DNA of 64,000 nt from Microbacterium murale (GTDB lineage: Bacteria > Actinomycetota > Actinomycetes > Actinomycetales > Microbacteriaceae). The DNA is taken from positions 1,240,001 through 1,304,000 of the forward strand of contig NZ_BMCM01000001.1 in NCBI RefSeq assembly GCF_014635185.1, given 5' to 3'. This document shows positions 8,718-16,252 of the stretch, in pieces; the stretch's first letter is position 1, and every line of letters starts with the position of its first letter. A model generated the notes under the pieces. It was not told the DNA's origin. It saw only the letters and a list, made by a program, of their open reading frames with translations, and made no database searches. The translations under genes were made by a program, and so were the position numbers.

Positions 8718-9569
8718 TCACCGCGGGGCTCGGCGCAGACGAGCAGGGTCGGCGAGCACCTCCAGCGCGACGATCCGTCCCTCGGCCACCTCGAAGGTCA
8801 TCAGCGAGACGATCCGATCCCCGAACGTCGCGGCGACGCCGGGCAGCCCGTCGATGAGCACCGGAGTCGAGTGGGCGGCCAGGCGAGCGGCGAGAACGGC
8901 CTGTGCGGCGATCTCGTCGGCGCCATGCAGCGTCTGGGTGCGGGTGCCGTAGTCGGCGTGCAGGGTGGCGTCTACATGCAGCAGGCTCAGGAGGCCATCG
9001 AGGTCTCCCTCCTGCACCGCCGCCAGCCACGCCTCCACCAGTGCGCGTCCGCGGTGACGATCAGCGCGCGCAGGTGCGGATGCTTCGCGCAGCCGTCGCC
9101 GTGCTCGCGATGCCAGTTGGCGGGCGGCTGCCGGCGAGCGGTCCACAGCATCGGCGACCTCGTCGAACGGCTGACCGAAGACGTCATGCAGAACGAAGGC
9201 GATCCGTTCTGCTGGGGTCAGAGCATCCAGGACGACGAGCAGGGCGACGTTCACGCGATCCGACCGGTCGACGAGATCGGCCAGATCCGGCGCAGGGTCG
9301 ACCGGTTCATCACGCCACGGCTCGACATTCCACGAGCGTTCGCGGGTCGATCGTGGCGCGCGGAGCATGTCGAGGCTGATGCGGGAGACGACGGTCGTGC
9401 ACCACGCATCGAGGTTGTCGATCGTCGCAGCATCCGATCTGGCAAGACGCAACCACGTCTCCTGGACGGCGTCGTCCGCATCCGCGCTCGACCCGAGTAG
9501 TCGCGTCGCGATGGCCCGCAGGCGTGGGCGGGCGAGTTCGAAGCGTTCTGCGAGTTCTTCGTCGTCCAT
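8718..9569 (-). CDS. ECF41-type RNA polymerase sigma factor with C-terminal SnoaL-like domain
   Basis: The 283-residue protein has sigma region 2 (about residues 8-75, RLLGSSADADDAVQETWLRLAR), region 4 (about 105-160, LTPAERIAFVLHDVFGQPFDEVADAVDRSPAAARQLASRARRRL split by a turn) and a C-terminal SnoaL-like domain (about 175-280). This fusion defines the ECF41/SigJ-like group, in which the extension controls activity instead of a separate anti-sigma factor. ECF41 genes usually sit beside a carboxymuconolactone decarboxylase, oxidoreductase or epimerase; here an NAD(P)-binding protein diverges from it. ATG 9569 has GGAGA upstream. Its own promoter appears to be an ECF41 site at 9604-9630. Confidence 0.92.
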   Translation of the reverse strand: MDDEELAERFELARPRLRAIATRLLGSSADADDAVQETWLRLARSDAATIDNLDAWCTTVVSRISLDMLRAPRSTRERSWNVEPWRDEPVDPAPDLADLVDRSDRVNVALLVVLDALTPAERIAFVLHDVFGQPFDEVADAVDRSPAAARQLASRARRRLREASAPARADRHRGRALVEAWLAAVQEGDLDGLLSLLHVDATLHADYGTRTQTLHGADEIAAQAVLAARLAAHSTPVLIDGLPGVAATFGDRIVSLMTFEVAEGRIVALEVLADPARLRRAPR

Positions 9570-9595
9570 GTCACATCTCCTCATCGTCGATCGTC
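9569..9595 (+). promoter_or_regulatory. ECF41-type promoter toward the NAD(P)-binding protein gene
   Basis: TGTCACA at 9569-9575, then exactly 16 bases, then CGTC at 9592-9595. As I recall, ECF41 target promoters carry TGTCACA as -35 and CGTC as -10. Transcription would start near 9602, leaving about 60 bases before ATG 9662. The -35 begins at the last base of the sigma-factor start codon complement. Confidence 0.75.
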
Positions 9596-9603
9596 AAGAT
9601 CTC

Positions 9604-9630
9604 GACGGATGCACCGACCGAAACGTGACA
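9604..9630 (-). promoter_or_regulatory. ECF41-type promoter toward the sigma factor gene
   Basis: On the minus strand TGTCACG (9630-9624), 16 bases, then CGTC (9607-9604). It mirrors the plus-strand site across an 8-base centre, so the whole stretch 9569-9630 is an interrupted palindrome. Start of transcription would be near 9597, giving a leader of about 28 bases with the ribosome-binding site. Suggests autoregulation. Confidence 0.7.
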
Positions 9631-9661
9631 GGTCGGTGCGACAGGCGAAAGGACGACGAAC

Positions 9662-10435
9662 ATGAGCACTCCCATTCTTGTCACAGGAGGCACCGGGAAC
9701 ATCGGACGGCGCACCGTTGCGCTGCTGCGCGCTGCTGGTAGCGAGATCCGCATCCTCAGCAGGCAATCGCGAACGGCCGAACAGGGGATCGAGTATGCGG
9801 AAGGCGACACCGTCAAGGGGACGGGACTCGACGCGGCACTCGACGGCGTCGAGACCGTTCTGCACCTCGCGGGTGGAGCGAAGGGGGACGACGTCGCGGC
9901 GCGGAATCTTGTCGCGGCGGCGCAGCGTGCCGGGACGCGGCATCTCGTGCTCATCTCGGTGGTCGGCGCCGGCAGCATGCCGATCGGCTACTTCAGGATG
10001 AAGGCCGATGCCGAGCACGCTTTCGAGACTTCGGGCATCCCGTTCACGGTGCTGCGCGTTGCGCAGCTGCACGACTTCGCGCTGCCGATGGTGAAGGCGC
10101 TGTCCAAGATGCGGATCGCTCCTCGCGGACTGCGTTTTGAATCCGTCGGCGTCGATGAGGTCGCCGCGCGGCTGACCGAGCTCACCCTCGGGGCGCCGGC
10201 CGGGCGAGTGGTAGATCTCGCGGGACCGCAGGTGCGGGAGATCGGCGACATGGTGCGTGCCTTCGACGAAGCGCGGGGGCGTACGCACCGGCTGCTGCCG
10301 ATCCGCCTGCCCGGCGCCATCGGCCGCGCGTACCGGGCAGGTGGCAACCTCGCCGACGAAACCGCGGCGCGGGGGAAGGAGACCTGGGAGGAGTTCCTCG
10401 TGCACCGCGACGTCGTCTCATCGGCGGCGCGGTGA
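9662..10435 (+). CDS. NAD(P)-binding atypical SDR / NmrA-like protein, likely ECF41 partner
   Basis: The 257-residue protein begins with a Rossmann motif (VTGGTGNIGRRTVALL) and continues as an atypical short-chain dehydrogenase of the NmrA/SDR-a5 kind (HLVLISVVGAGSMPIGYFRMKADAEHAF, where Tyr and Lys suggest a YxxxK-like pair). The C-terminal half resembles YwnB/azoB-type proteins with a substrate lid. These proteins sense or use NAD(P)H or reduce quinone-like substrates. The divergent ECF41-type sigma factor and the matching promoter make it the likely regulon member and possibly the modulator of the sigma factor. The start follows GAAAGGACG. Confidence 0.82.
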   Translation: MSTPILVTGGTGNIGRRTVALLRAAGSEIRILSRQSRTAEQGIEYAEGDTVKGTGLDAALDGVETVLHLAGGAKGDDVAARNLVAAAQRAGTRHLVLISVVGAGSMPIGYFRMKADAEHAFETSGIPFTVLRVAQLHDFALPMVKALSKMRIAPRGLRFESVGVDEVAARLTELTLGAPAGRVVDLAGPQVREIGDMVRAFDEARGRTHRLLPIRLPGAIGRAYRAGGNLADETAARGKETWEEFLVHRDVVSSAAR

Positions 10436-10473
10436 TGTCACGAGTCGGCCGATCGGATGCCGTTGGCGAAGGA

Positions 10474-12765
10474 TCAGCTCAGAGCAGGCTCGGGCTGACG
10501 CGCCTCGACCTCGGCATCCGCCTCGGCCTCGAAGACGGCCTCCGCATCCACCTCGAAGACAGCCTCCCCATCGAGCGCATCGAGCGCATCCGGCTTAACG
10601 ATCACAGCCAAGTCGCCGAAGTCGTGCCTAGTGCGCACGGTCTTCAGCGAATCGATCACGAACACGATCGCCAGCGACACGAGCCCCCAGAGACCGAGCA
10701 CCTGCAGGTTGTGGGCCACGACGTCGCCGTCGAAGTAGAGGATCGATCGTGCTGCCTCCACAGCCGCGGGGAACGGCAGGATGTCGTGCAGCGCGCGGAA
10801 CCACTCCGGCGCCATGTACATCGAGAACGCGCCGTTGGATGCCGGCACCCCGAGGAACATCAGGATGCCGACCGCGGGAATCACCGCCAGCATCCCGATC
10901 AGCCGCTCGAAGATCATCGCGAACATGGCGACGCAGAAGATCGCCACAGCGCCTGCGCCGAACAGCGGCCAGAACTGCCCGTCGACCGAGCCGGTGATGG
11001 GACCGGCGATCAGCCAGATGACCGCTGACATGAACGGAGCGTACACGGCTGTGAGCGGCAGCATCCGACGCAGTGGACGGGTGGCCGGCGCCGCGTTCGC
11101 TCCGACGACGACGACCATGAATCCGGCGAGGATCCACCCCATCGCCAGGTACATCGTCACGATGCCCTGGCTGTCGCGGTCGGGCAGCGGTGCGACGTCG
11201 TCGATCTTCAGCGGCATCTGCTGCGCATCGGCGATCTGCGTGAACACGCGCACCGCGACCTGGTAGGCGCTCGAGCTGCCGGCCTGGTTCGCCAACAGGG
11301 TGAACTCGGGGGAGCTCTGCGAGGGCAGCACGAGGGCGGCGACGAGGTCACGGTCCTCGATCATGACCTGCACGTCGGAGGCGGCATCCGTCGAGTACGC
11401 GGTGAACTCGAAGAGCCCATCCATGTTCTCTTCAAGGCCGGTGATGGTCTGCTCGGCCTGCTCGATGGTCGATCCGACCACCGCAACGGGCATGTCCTTC
11501 GGTGTCGGCTGGTGCATGGCACCGAGCATCAGGCTGATCATCATCGTGACCATGGCGAGCGGGAAGAAGATCAGTGAGGCATAACGCCAGAAGTTGTTCT
11601 TCGGCCGGGCGCCGCCGTGCAGTGACGGGACGTTGACGTCCATCGCGACGCCCTCAGGATGTTTCTTACCGAGCGTCGCGTCGTACGCCTTGGTCGCAAG
11701 GAGCCCGACGACAGCGCCGATCGCGAGGACGAGCAGGTGTCCGGTGAGACCTGTGCCGTCGAAGTAGAGGATCGATCGCATCGACTCGCCGATGGCCGCC
11801 ATCGGCAGGAATTCGTGCAGCACACGGTAGAAGTCGGGCATCGTGTACATCGACATGCTCATGTTCGATGCGGGCATGCCGAGCACCATCAACAGGAACA
11901 TGCCGGCGATCACCCCGAGCGCGCCGAACAGGCGGGTGATGAACAGCTGCACGCAACTGATCGCGAAGACGCCGAGCCAGGCGACGCCGAGCACACCCAG
12001 ATAGTGCTCGCTGGTGACGACGCCCATGATCGGGCCGGTCACGACCCACACGAGAGCGGCGATGAGTGCCGCCCATCCGGCCAGCAGGGGCACGATCCGA
12101 CGGAACTTCAGCAGCTCAGGCGAGTTCGAACGCAGCACGCTGAACGGAAGGTACCCGGCCATCACGAGGGCCGTGGCGAGGAACATCGCGCCGAGGCCGG
12201 ACATGTCGTTGTCCGGCAGGGGCACGAGGTCTTCGGCGACGACCGTGAGGCCCTCGCCGAGGATGATGGGCGTCACCAGCGATGTGACGGTGCTGACCTG
12301 AGATGCTCCGGCCGCCGTGGCGGTGTAGAGCGTGGCGGTGTCGCCGTCGATCACGACGGCGGCGACGGCCTCGCGGTCGATCACCAGCTGGCGCGCCTCC
12401 ATCGCAGTGTCGATGACCTCGACTTCAACCGCGTCCTCGTCGGAGGCCGTCAGCGCGTCGGCAAAGGAATCGGCGGCGGATGCAGATCCGACCACTGCGA
12501 TGGGCATGTCGTTCGGCGTGGGCGAGTGCATCGTGGCCAGGTACCCGGTGATCATCATGCCGACGATGATGAGCGGCATGATGAACACCGCCGCCGTGCG
12601 TCCGATCATCTCCGCCTTGGCGCGCTTCGCCGCGGCGGCGGTCGCTGCGGCCTCATCCGTCACGGAGTCGTCCGCGACCGTCTCTTCAGCCTCCGGGGAT
12701 GTGCCGGTCTCGGATGGCATGCCCGTTTCGCGGGCTTCCTTGCGAGAGAGGGGAGGGTTGGTCAC
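10474..12765 (-). CDS. tandem-duplicated YhgE/Pip-like (ABC-2-type) membrane protein
   Basis: The 763-residue protein is two copies of one module joined head to tail. Each has a leading transmembrane helix (57-78; about 395-415), the signature MH-SPTP-ND / MH-QPTP-KD then MP(I/V)AVVGS, an external domain of about 110 residues, and a block of five helices. The pair SMYTMPDFYRVLHEFLP / SMYMAPEWFRALHDILP with RSILYFDG closes each copy. YhgE/Pip relatives occur in phage-infection proteins, ESX-like secretion and drug export. A single gene with both halves suggests a self-contained dimer. GTG 12765 has AGGAG upstream. It diverges from a TetR gene, so inducible efflux is the simplest guess. Confidence 0.78.
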   Translation of the reverse strand: MTNPPLSRKEARETGMPSETGTSPEAEETVADDSVTDEAAATAAAAKRAKAEMIGRTAAVFIMPLIIVGMMITGYLATMHSPTPNDMPIAVVGSASAADSFADALTASDEDAVEVEVIDTAMEARQLVIDREAVAAVVIDGDTATLYTATAAGASQVSTVTSLVTPIILGEGLTVVAEDLVPLPDNDMSGLGAMFLATALVMAGYLPFSVLRSNSPELLKFRRIVPLLAGWAALIAALVWVVTGPIMGVVTSEHYLGVLGVAWLGVFAISCVQLFITRLFGALGVIAGMFLLMVLGMPASNMSMSMYTMPDFYRVLHEFLPMAAIGESMRSILYFDGTGLTGHLLVLAIGAVVGLLATKAYDATLGKKHPEGVAMDVNVPSLHGGARPKNNFWRYASLIFFPLAMVTMMISLMLGAMHQPTPKDMPVAVVGSTIEQAEQTITGLEENMDGLFEFTAYSTDAASDVQVMIEDRDLVAALVLPSQSSPEFTLLANQAGSSSAYQVAVRVFTQIADAQQMPLKIDDVAPLPDRDSQGIVTMYLAMGWILAGFMVVVVGANAAPATRPLRRMLPLTAVYAPFMSAVIWLIAGPITGSVDGQFWPLFGAGAVAIFCVAMFAMIFERLIGMLAVIPAVGILMFLGVPASNGAFSMYMAPEWFRALHDILPFPAAVEAARSILYFDGDVVAHNLQVLGLWGLVSLAIVFVIDSLKTVRTRHDFGDLAVIVKPDALDALDGEAVFEVDAEAVFEAEADAEVEARQPEPALS

Positions 12766-12904
12766 GATCGTGCTCCTGACGTGATGTTGCTGTCCTGGAG
12801 ATCACCGTTGATCGTGGGCTAGACTAAATTTAAGACACGTGACGTAAAAACGTGAAATCGAGAGCGCTATGTCACAGTGAACTCACATACATTCGGAGGG
12901 TGGC

Positions 12905-13564
12905 TTGGGTCAGCACAGTGATCGCGCGCGTGAGGCGCTGCTGGATGCGGCGGAGGAGCTATTCGCTCAGCACGGCATAGACGCGGTCTCGAATCGGAGC
13001 ATCGCCGAGCACGCCGGTTCGGCAAATCACTCGGCGATCGCCTACCACTTCGGAACACGCGAGGATCTGATCCGGGCGATGCTCCTGCGCCACACGGTGC
13101 CGATGGCCGCCCGGCGCGAGGAGCTCGTGGCCGAACTCGGTGCCGAACCGACCGTGCATGACGTCATCCGATGCCGGCTGCTGCCCCTGGTGGAGGTGCT
13201 GGACTCGTTGCCGCGCCCGAGCTGGCGGGCGCAGTTCCTCGCACAGATCCGTGCGGTGCCGTCGGCGGTCGCCGTGCTGGAGGAATCGGTCGACGCCCTC
13301 GATGTGGGCGGCGACTTCAGGTCATTGACTGCCAAGGTCGATGGCGTGTCGGATGCCATCATGCGTGCGCGCTCCGGGATCGTCGGCCACCTCGTGCTCG
13401 GGGTGTGCGCCGAGTACGAGGCGCAGATGAGTGCGGGCACTCACCGCGGCAGCTGGATCAAGGTCGGCTACTTCCTCATCGACGCCGCCGCCGGGATGCT
13501 GTCCGCTCCGGTCACCCAGCCGGGCGGGGTCCTGGACGTGCGGGAACGGCCCCGTCTGATCTAG
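12905..13564 (+). CDS. TetR-family transcriptional regulator
   Basis: The 219-residue protein has an N-terminal TetR helix-turn-helix (about residues 8-55, REALLDAAEELFAQHGIDAVSNRSIAEHAG then AIAYHFGTREDL) and a helical ligand domain that is not recognisable. The TTG at 12905 is taken as start because GGAGGG lies just before it and no ATG or GTG fits the domain. It diverges from the duplicated membrane protein and probably represses it. The 139-base gap is AT-richer than its surroundings and contains CACGTG at 12836-12841 followed by two ACGTGA half-sites, a weak operator candidate. Confidence 0.88.
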   Translation: MGQHSDRAREALLDAAEELFAQHGIDAVSNRSIAEHAGSANHSAIAYHFGTREDLIRAMLLRHTVPMAARREELVAELGAEPTVHDVIRCRLLPLVEVLDSLPRPSWRAQFLAQIRAVPSAVAVLEESVDALDVGGDFRSLTAKVDGVSDAIMRARSGIVGHLVLGVCAEYEAQMSAGTHRGSWIKVGYFLIDAAAGMLSAPVTQPGGVLDVRERPRLI

Positions 13565-13584
13565 GGCATCGGGGCGCCGGCGCG

Positions 13585-14295
13585 TCAGGCGGTGGCCGCG
13601 CGCAGGGCGATCTCGATCATGTCGCCGAAGGTCTGCTCACGCTCCTGCGCCGTGGTCTCCTCGCCCGTGACGATGTGATCGGAGACCGTGCAGATGCTCA
13701 GCGCTCGACGGTCGTAGTGCGCCGCCAGCGTGTACAGCCCGCTCGTCTCCATCTCGACGCCCAAAGCGCCATGGGCGACGAACGGCTCGGTGAGCTCAGG
13801 GCGAGTGCTGTAGAACTGATCGCTCGAGAACAGCAGGCCTACGTGCACGGCAGACTCCAGCGTCATCTGCTCGCTCGCCTCGACGGCTGCGCGCAGCAGC
13901 GAGAAGTCGGCGACGGGTGCGTAGTCGAGCCCGTTGAACCGCACGCGATTGATGCCGGAATCGGTGCACGCGCCGTTCGCGATGATGATGTCACGCACGG
14001 CGAGGCGCTCCGTCAGCGCGCCGCAGGATCCGACCCGCACGATCGTCTGCACGTCGTAGTTCTTGAACAGCTCGGTGGCGTAGATCGCCATGGACGGCTG
14101 GCCCATGCCCGACCCCTGCACGGAGACGCGGTGCCCGTTCCAGGTGCCCGTGAATCCCAACATCCCGCGGGTCTCCGAATAGAGCTGCGCATCCGTGAGG
14201 AACGTCTCAGCGATCCACTTCGCGCGCAGCGGGTCGCCGGGGAAAAGGACGATGGGGGCGATCTGACCGGGCCCGGCGGCGATGTGCGTGCTCAT
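13585..14295 (-). CDS. deoD: purine-nucleoside phosphorylase, DeoD type
   Basis: The 236-residue protein matches hexameric DeoD: STHIAAGPGQIAPIVLFPGDPLRAKWIAE at the N-terminus gives the phosphate-binding GDP-RA motif, followed by MLGFTGTWNG, GSGMGQPSMAIYATEL (family signature), RVGSCGAL and EMETSGLYTLAA. It cleaves purine (deoxy)ribonucleosides with phosphate to base plus sugar-1-phosphate in the cytoplasm. The length equals E. coli DeoD (239). ATG 14295 starts the conserved sequence. It converges with the TetR gene, with a short GC palindrome between. Confidence 0.95.
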   Translation of the reverse strand: MSTHIAAGPGQIAPIVLFPGDPLRAKWIAETFLTDAQLYSETRGMLGFTGTWNGHRVSVQGSGMGQPSMAIYATELFKNYDVQTIVRVGSCGALTERLAVRDIIIANGACTDSGINRVRFNGLDYAPVADFSLLRAAVEASEQMTLESAVHVGLLFSSDQFYSTRPELTEPFVAHGALGVEMETSGLYTLAAHYDRRALSICTVSDHIVTGEETTAQEREQTFGDMIEIALRAATA

Positions 14296-14326
14296 CTGTC
14301 GAGCGTACCCAGGGGGGCGTGGGTCG

Positions 14327-14785
14327 TCAGTCCGTCGACGCGCGCCGAAGGCTCTGGTGCAGCGCCACGATGGCCTCGGTCGCGGCATCCAGAGCGGCGC
14401 GCTGTTTCGCGGACAGCTCTTCCAGGGCGGCGTCCACCGGGCTCGACCACGCCTCGGAGATCGCGGTGTGCTCGGAGACGCCGAGCGGGGTCGGGAAGAG
14501 GAGCGACACCCGGCGGTCTTCTTCGCTCTTCTCCCTGGTGATGAATCCTCGCGCCACGAGCACGCGGATCGCCGTGCTGACGTTCGGCTGCTGCAGCCCG
14601 AGAGCGGCCGCGAGATCCCCGACAGTCGAACCAGGGTTGTCGATCACCTGCTTGAGCAGCGCGATCTCGGTCGTAGGGATCGGTCCGACCCCGGCACGCT
14701 CTGGAGCAGTCCGGTGGATCGCCCACGCGAGCTCGCGCAGGGCGGTGCTCACGTCGGAGTGGGCTGTGGATGCCGGATTCACCAT
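14327..14785 (-). CDS. MarR-family transcriptional regulator
   Basis: The 152-residue protein has the MarR winged helix (about residues 30-105: TTEIALLKQVIDNPGSTVGDLAAALGLQQPNVSTAIRVLVARGFITREKSEEDRRVSLLFPT) with the wing Asp-Arg pair EEDRR, flanked by dimerisation helices. MarR proteins sense aromatic acids and repress catabolic or efflux genes. The ATG at 14785 lacks a good ribosome-binding site; GTG 14782 is the alternative. It lies downstream of a flavin monooxygenase gene but a hairpin separates them. The palindromes at 16142-16194 are candidate sites for it. Confidence 0.88.
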   Translation of the reverse strand: MVNPASTAHSDVSTALRELAWAIHRTAPERAGVGPIPTTEIALLKQVIDNPGSTVGDLAAALGLQQPNVSTAIRVLVARGFITREKSEEDRRVSLLFPTPLGVSEHTAISEAWSSPVDAALEELSAKQRAALDAATEAIVALHQSLRRASTD

Positions 14786-14847
14786 GGGAGGCCAGCTTAT
14801 CGGCGAGTCGCATCGGCGAAGACGCGACAGACGGAGAAGGACCAGGA

Positions 14848-14886
14848 GCCCGGCCGAAGTCCAAGGAGGCGAACCCTCGGCCGGGC
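14848..14886 (-). terminator. stem-loop after the flavin monooxygenase gene
   Basis: GCCCGGCCGA at 14848-14857 and its complement at 14877-14886 form a 10-base-pair GC stem with a 19-base loop just after the monooxygenase stop. There is no U-tract, as is usual in actinobacteria. Confidence 0.55.
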
Positions 14887-14907
14887 ACCTGGAGTGTGAG
14901 GGGCAGG

Positions 14908-16041
14908 TCAGAGCGGCTTGGCCATCTCCTTGAGCACATGCATGGTCGCAGCGACGTTGTCGAAGTCGGGCAGGCGGCCCATCTCCCACTCGCCGATGTT
15001 CAGGGACGTCTCGACGATCAGCTTGCAGCGCTCGAAGCGGCGAGCGGTGAACTCCTCGAACGCCGCCTCGTGATCGTCGTGCGCAGTGAGCACCTCGCCG
15101 AGCACGACGCCGTCTTCGATCGCCTGCGCCGCCCCCTGCCCGAGGTGCGGGGTGATCGCATGCACGGCATCGCCCATGAGGATGACGCGGCCGCGGTGCC
15201 ACGGCGCGGGAGCGATCAGCGACTCCTCCGGACGCAGCACGATGTCGGCCGGATCTTCGCTGAGGAACTCGTCACGGAAACGGCCGGCAAGACCTCCGAA
15301 ACCCTCCAGCTCCTTGCGCAGGGCCTTGGGGAGGTCCTCGGTCGCCGGACGCTCGCCGCGCTCCATCGGCTTGTTGAAAAACATGTAGGCGAGGTCGGGC
15401 CCGATCGGCACGAATCCGGCCATGCCGCTGGGGCCGTCCTGCAGGATGATGCGATCAATCTCCGGCAGTGCAGGCATGTTCTGCCGGTAGGCGGACTGCC
15501 CGATATAGCGCGGCTGCAACTCGGCATCCAGCACATAGCCGCGCACCTTCGAGCGCACGCCGTCCGCACCGACGACCACGTCGGCCGTGATCTGCGCGCC
15601 GCCCTCGAGCGTGACGAGCACGTCGTCCGCCCGCTCCTCCAGGGTCTCGAACGCCGTCGAGTACTGGATGCTCACGCCGATCTCGAGAGCACGCGCCGTG
15701 AGGATCTCGTGCAGCTTCGGCCGCGTGACGCCGTTCATCGGCGGCAGCGTGCTGCTCTCGATCGGCGTGCCATGGATGTCGCGGATGAAGTTGCCGTCGT
15801 GGTCGTACATCGCACCCCAGGCCTTCGCGGGGTAGCCGGCATCGATGCAGGCCTGTGCGCACCCGAGAGCATCGAGGGCGCGTAGCGCGTTGATCGGCTG
15901 GATGATGCCGACGCCGAACACGGACGCGTGGGCGTCGGGGTAGCGCTCGACGACGTGGACCTCGTGGCCTTCCTGGCGGAGGGCGATCGCTGCGGAGAGC
16001 CCGCCGATGCCGCCGCCGACTACGAGAATCTTTCTGGCCAT
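14908..16041 (-). CDS. FAD-dependent aromatic monooxygenase (salicylate/3-hydroxybenzoate hydroxylase-like)
   Basis: The 377-residue protein is a group A flavoprotein hydroxylase. It has the N-terminal dinucleotide motif VGGGIGGLSAA, a central VVGADGVRSKVR (DG motif for FAD/NADPH) and a late MGDAVHAITPHLGQGAAQAIEDG (GD motif). Such enzymes hydroxylate phenolic or carboxylated aromatic rings using NAD(P)H and O2 in the cytoplasm, often preparing a diol for ring cleavage; the extradiol dioxygenase gene at 19891 fits that order. ATG 16041 follows AGGTGAGAG. It diverges from the ribose-type ABC operon across a region with strong palindromes, so both sides are probably co-regulated. The exact substrate is unknown. 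Confidence 0.88.
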   Translation of the reverse strand: MARKILVVGGGIGGLSAAIALRQEGHEVHVVERYPDAHASVFGVGIIQPINALRALDALGCAQACIDAGYPAKAWGAMYDHDGNFIRDIHGTPIESSTLPPMNGVTRPKLHEILTARALEIGVSIQYSTAFETLEERADDVLVTLEGGAQITADVVVGADGVRSKVRGYVLDAELQPRYIGQSAYRQNMPALPEIDRIILQDGPSGMAGFVPIGPDLAYMFFNKPMERGERPATEDLPKALRKELEGFGGLAGRFRDEFLSEDPADIVLRPEESLIAPAPWHRGRVILMGDAVHAITPHLGQGAAQAIEDGVVLGEVLTAHDDHEAAFEEFTARRFERCKLIVETSLNIGEWEMGRLPDFDNVAATMHVLKEMAKPL

Positions 16042-16141
16042 TTCTCTCACCTACATCTTCGTGGTTCCAGGCTCCGCGCGTCTTCGCGGGGAGATGTCGG
16101 GGTTCGTCGCACGGATTTCTCCGAAGGTCTCGCCCTGGCGT

Positions 16142-16169
16142 AGAACATATGATTACATATATATGTTCT
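16142..16169. promoter_or_regulatory. palindromic operator 1 (AGAACATAT half-sites)
   Basis: AGAACATAT at 16142-16150 and ATATGTTCT at 16161-16169 are perfect 9-base complements separated by 10 bases. It overlaps operator 2 at its right arm. AT-rich in a GC-rich setting, between two divergent catabolic units. Confidence 0.65.
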
Positions 16170-16194
16170 GAAATGTTCTTCTGATTTCAGAACA
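16164..16194. promoter_or_regulatory. palindromic operator 2 (TGTTCTGAAAT half-sites)
   Basis: TGTTCTGAAAT at 16164-16174 and ATTTCAGAACA at 16184-16194 are perfect 11-base complements with a 9-base spacer. The TGTTCT end is shared with operator 1, so binding at one would exclude or help binding at the other. The regulator is unknown; MarR (14327) and GntR (22012) are the local candidates. Confidence 0.7.
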
Positions 16195-16252
16195 CACCGA
16201 TCCGGCCGACGACGGCCGGTGAGCCAACTGCGACGAAGCAGGGAGTGTGGTG

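Noticed and set aside
12836-12858. CACGTG followed by two ACGTGA half-sites as a TetR operator
   Set aside because: The palindrome is only six bases and does not extend; kept as a weak hint in the TetR entry, not as a feature.
13574-13583. GCGCCGGCGC palindrome between the TetR and deoD genes as terminator
   Set aside because: Ten bases of GC without loop or flanking stem; too weak in DNA of this composition.
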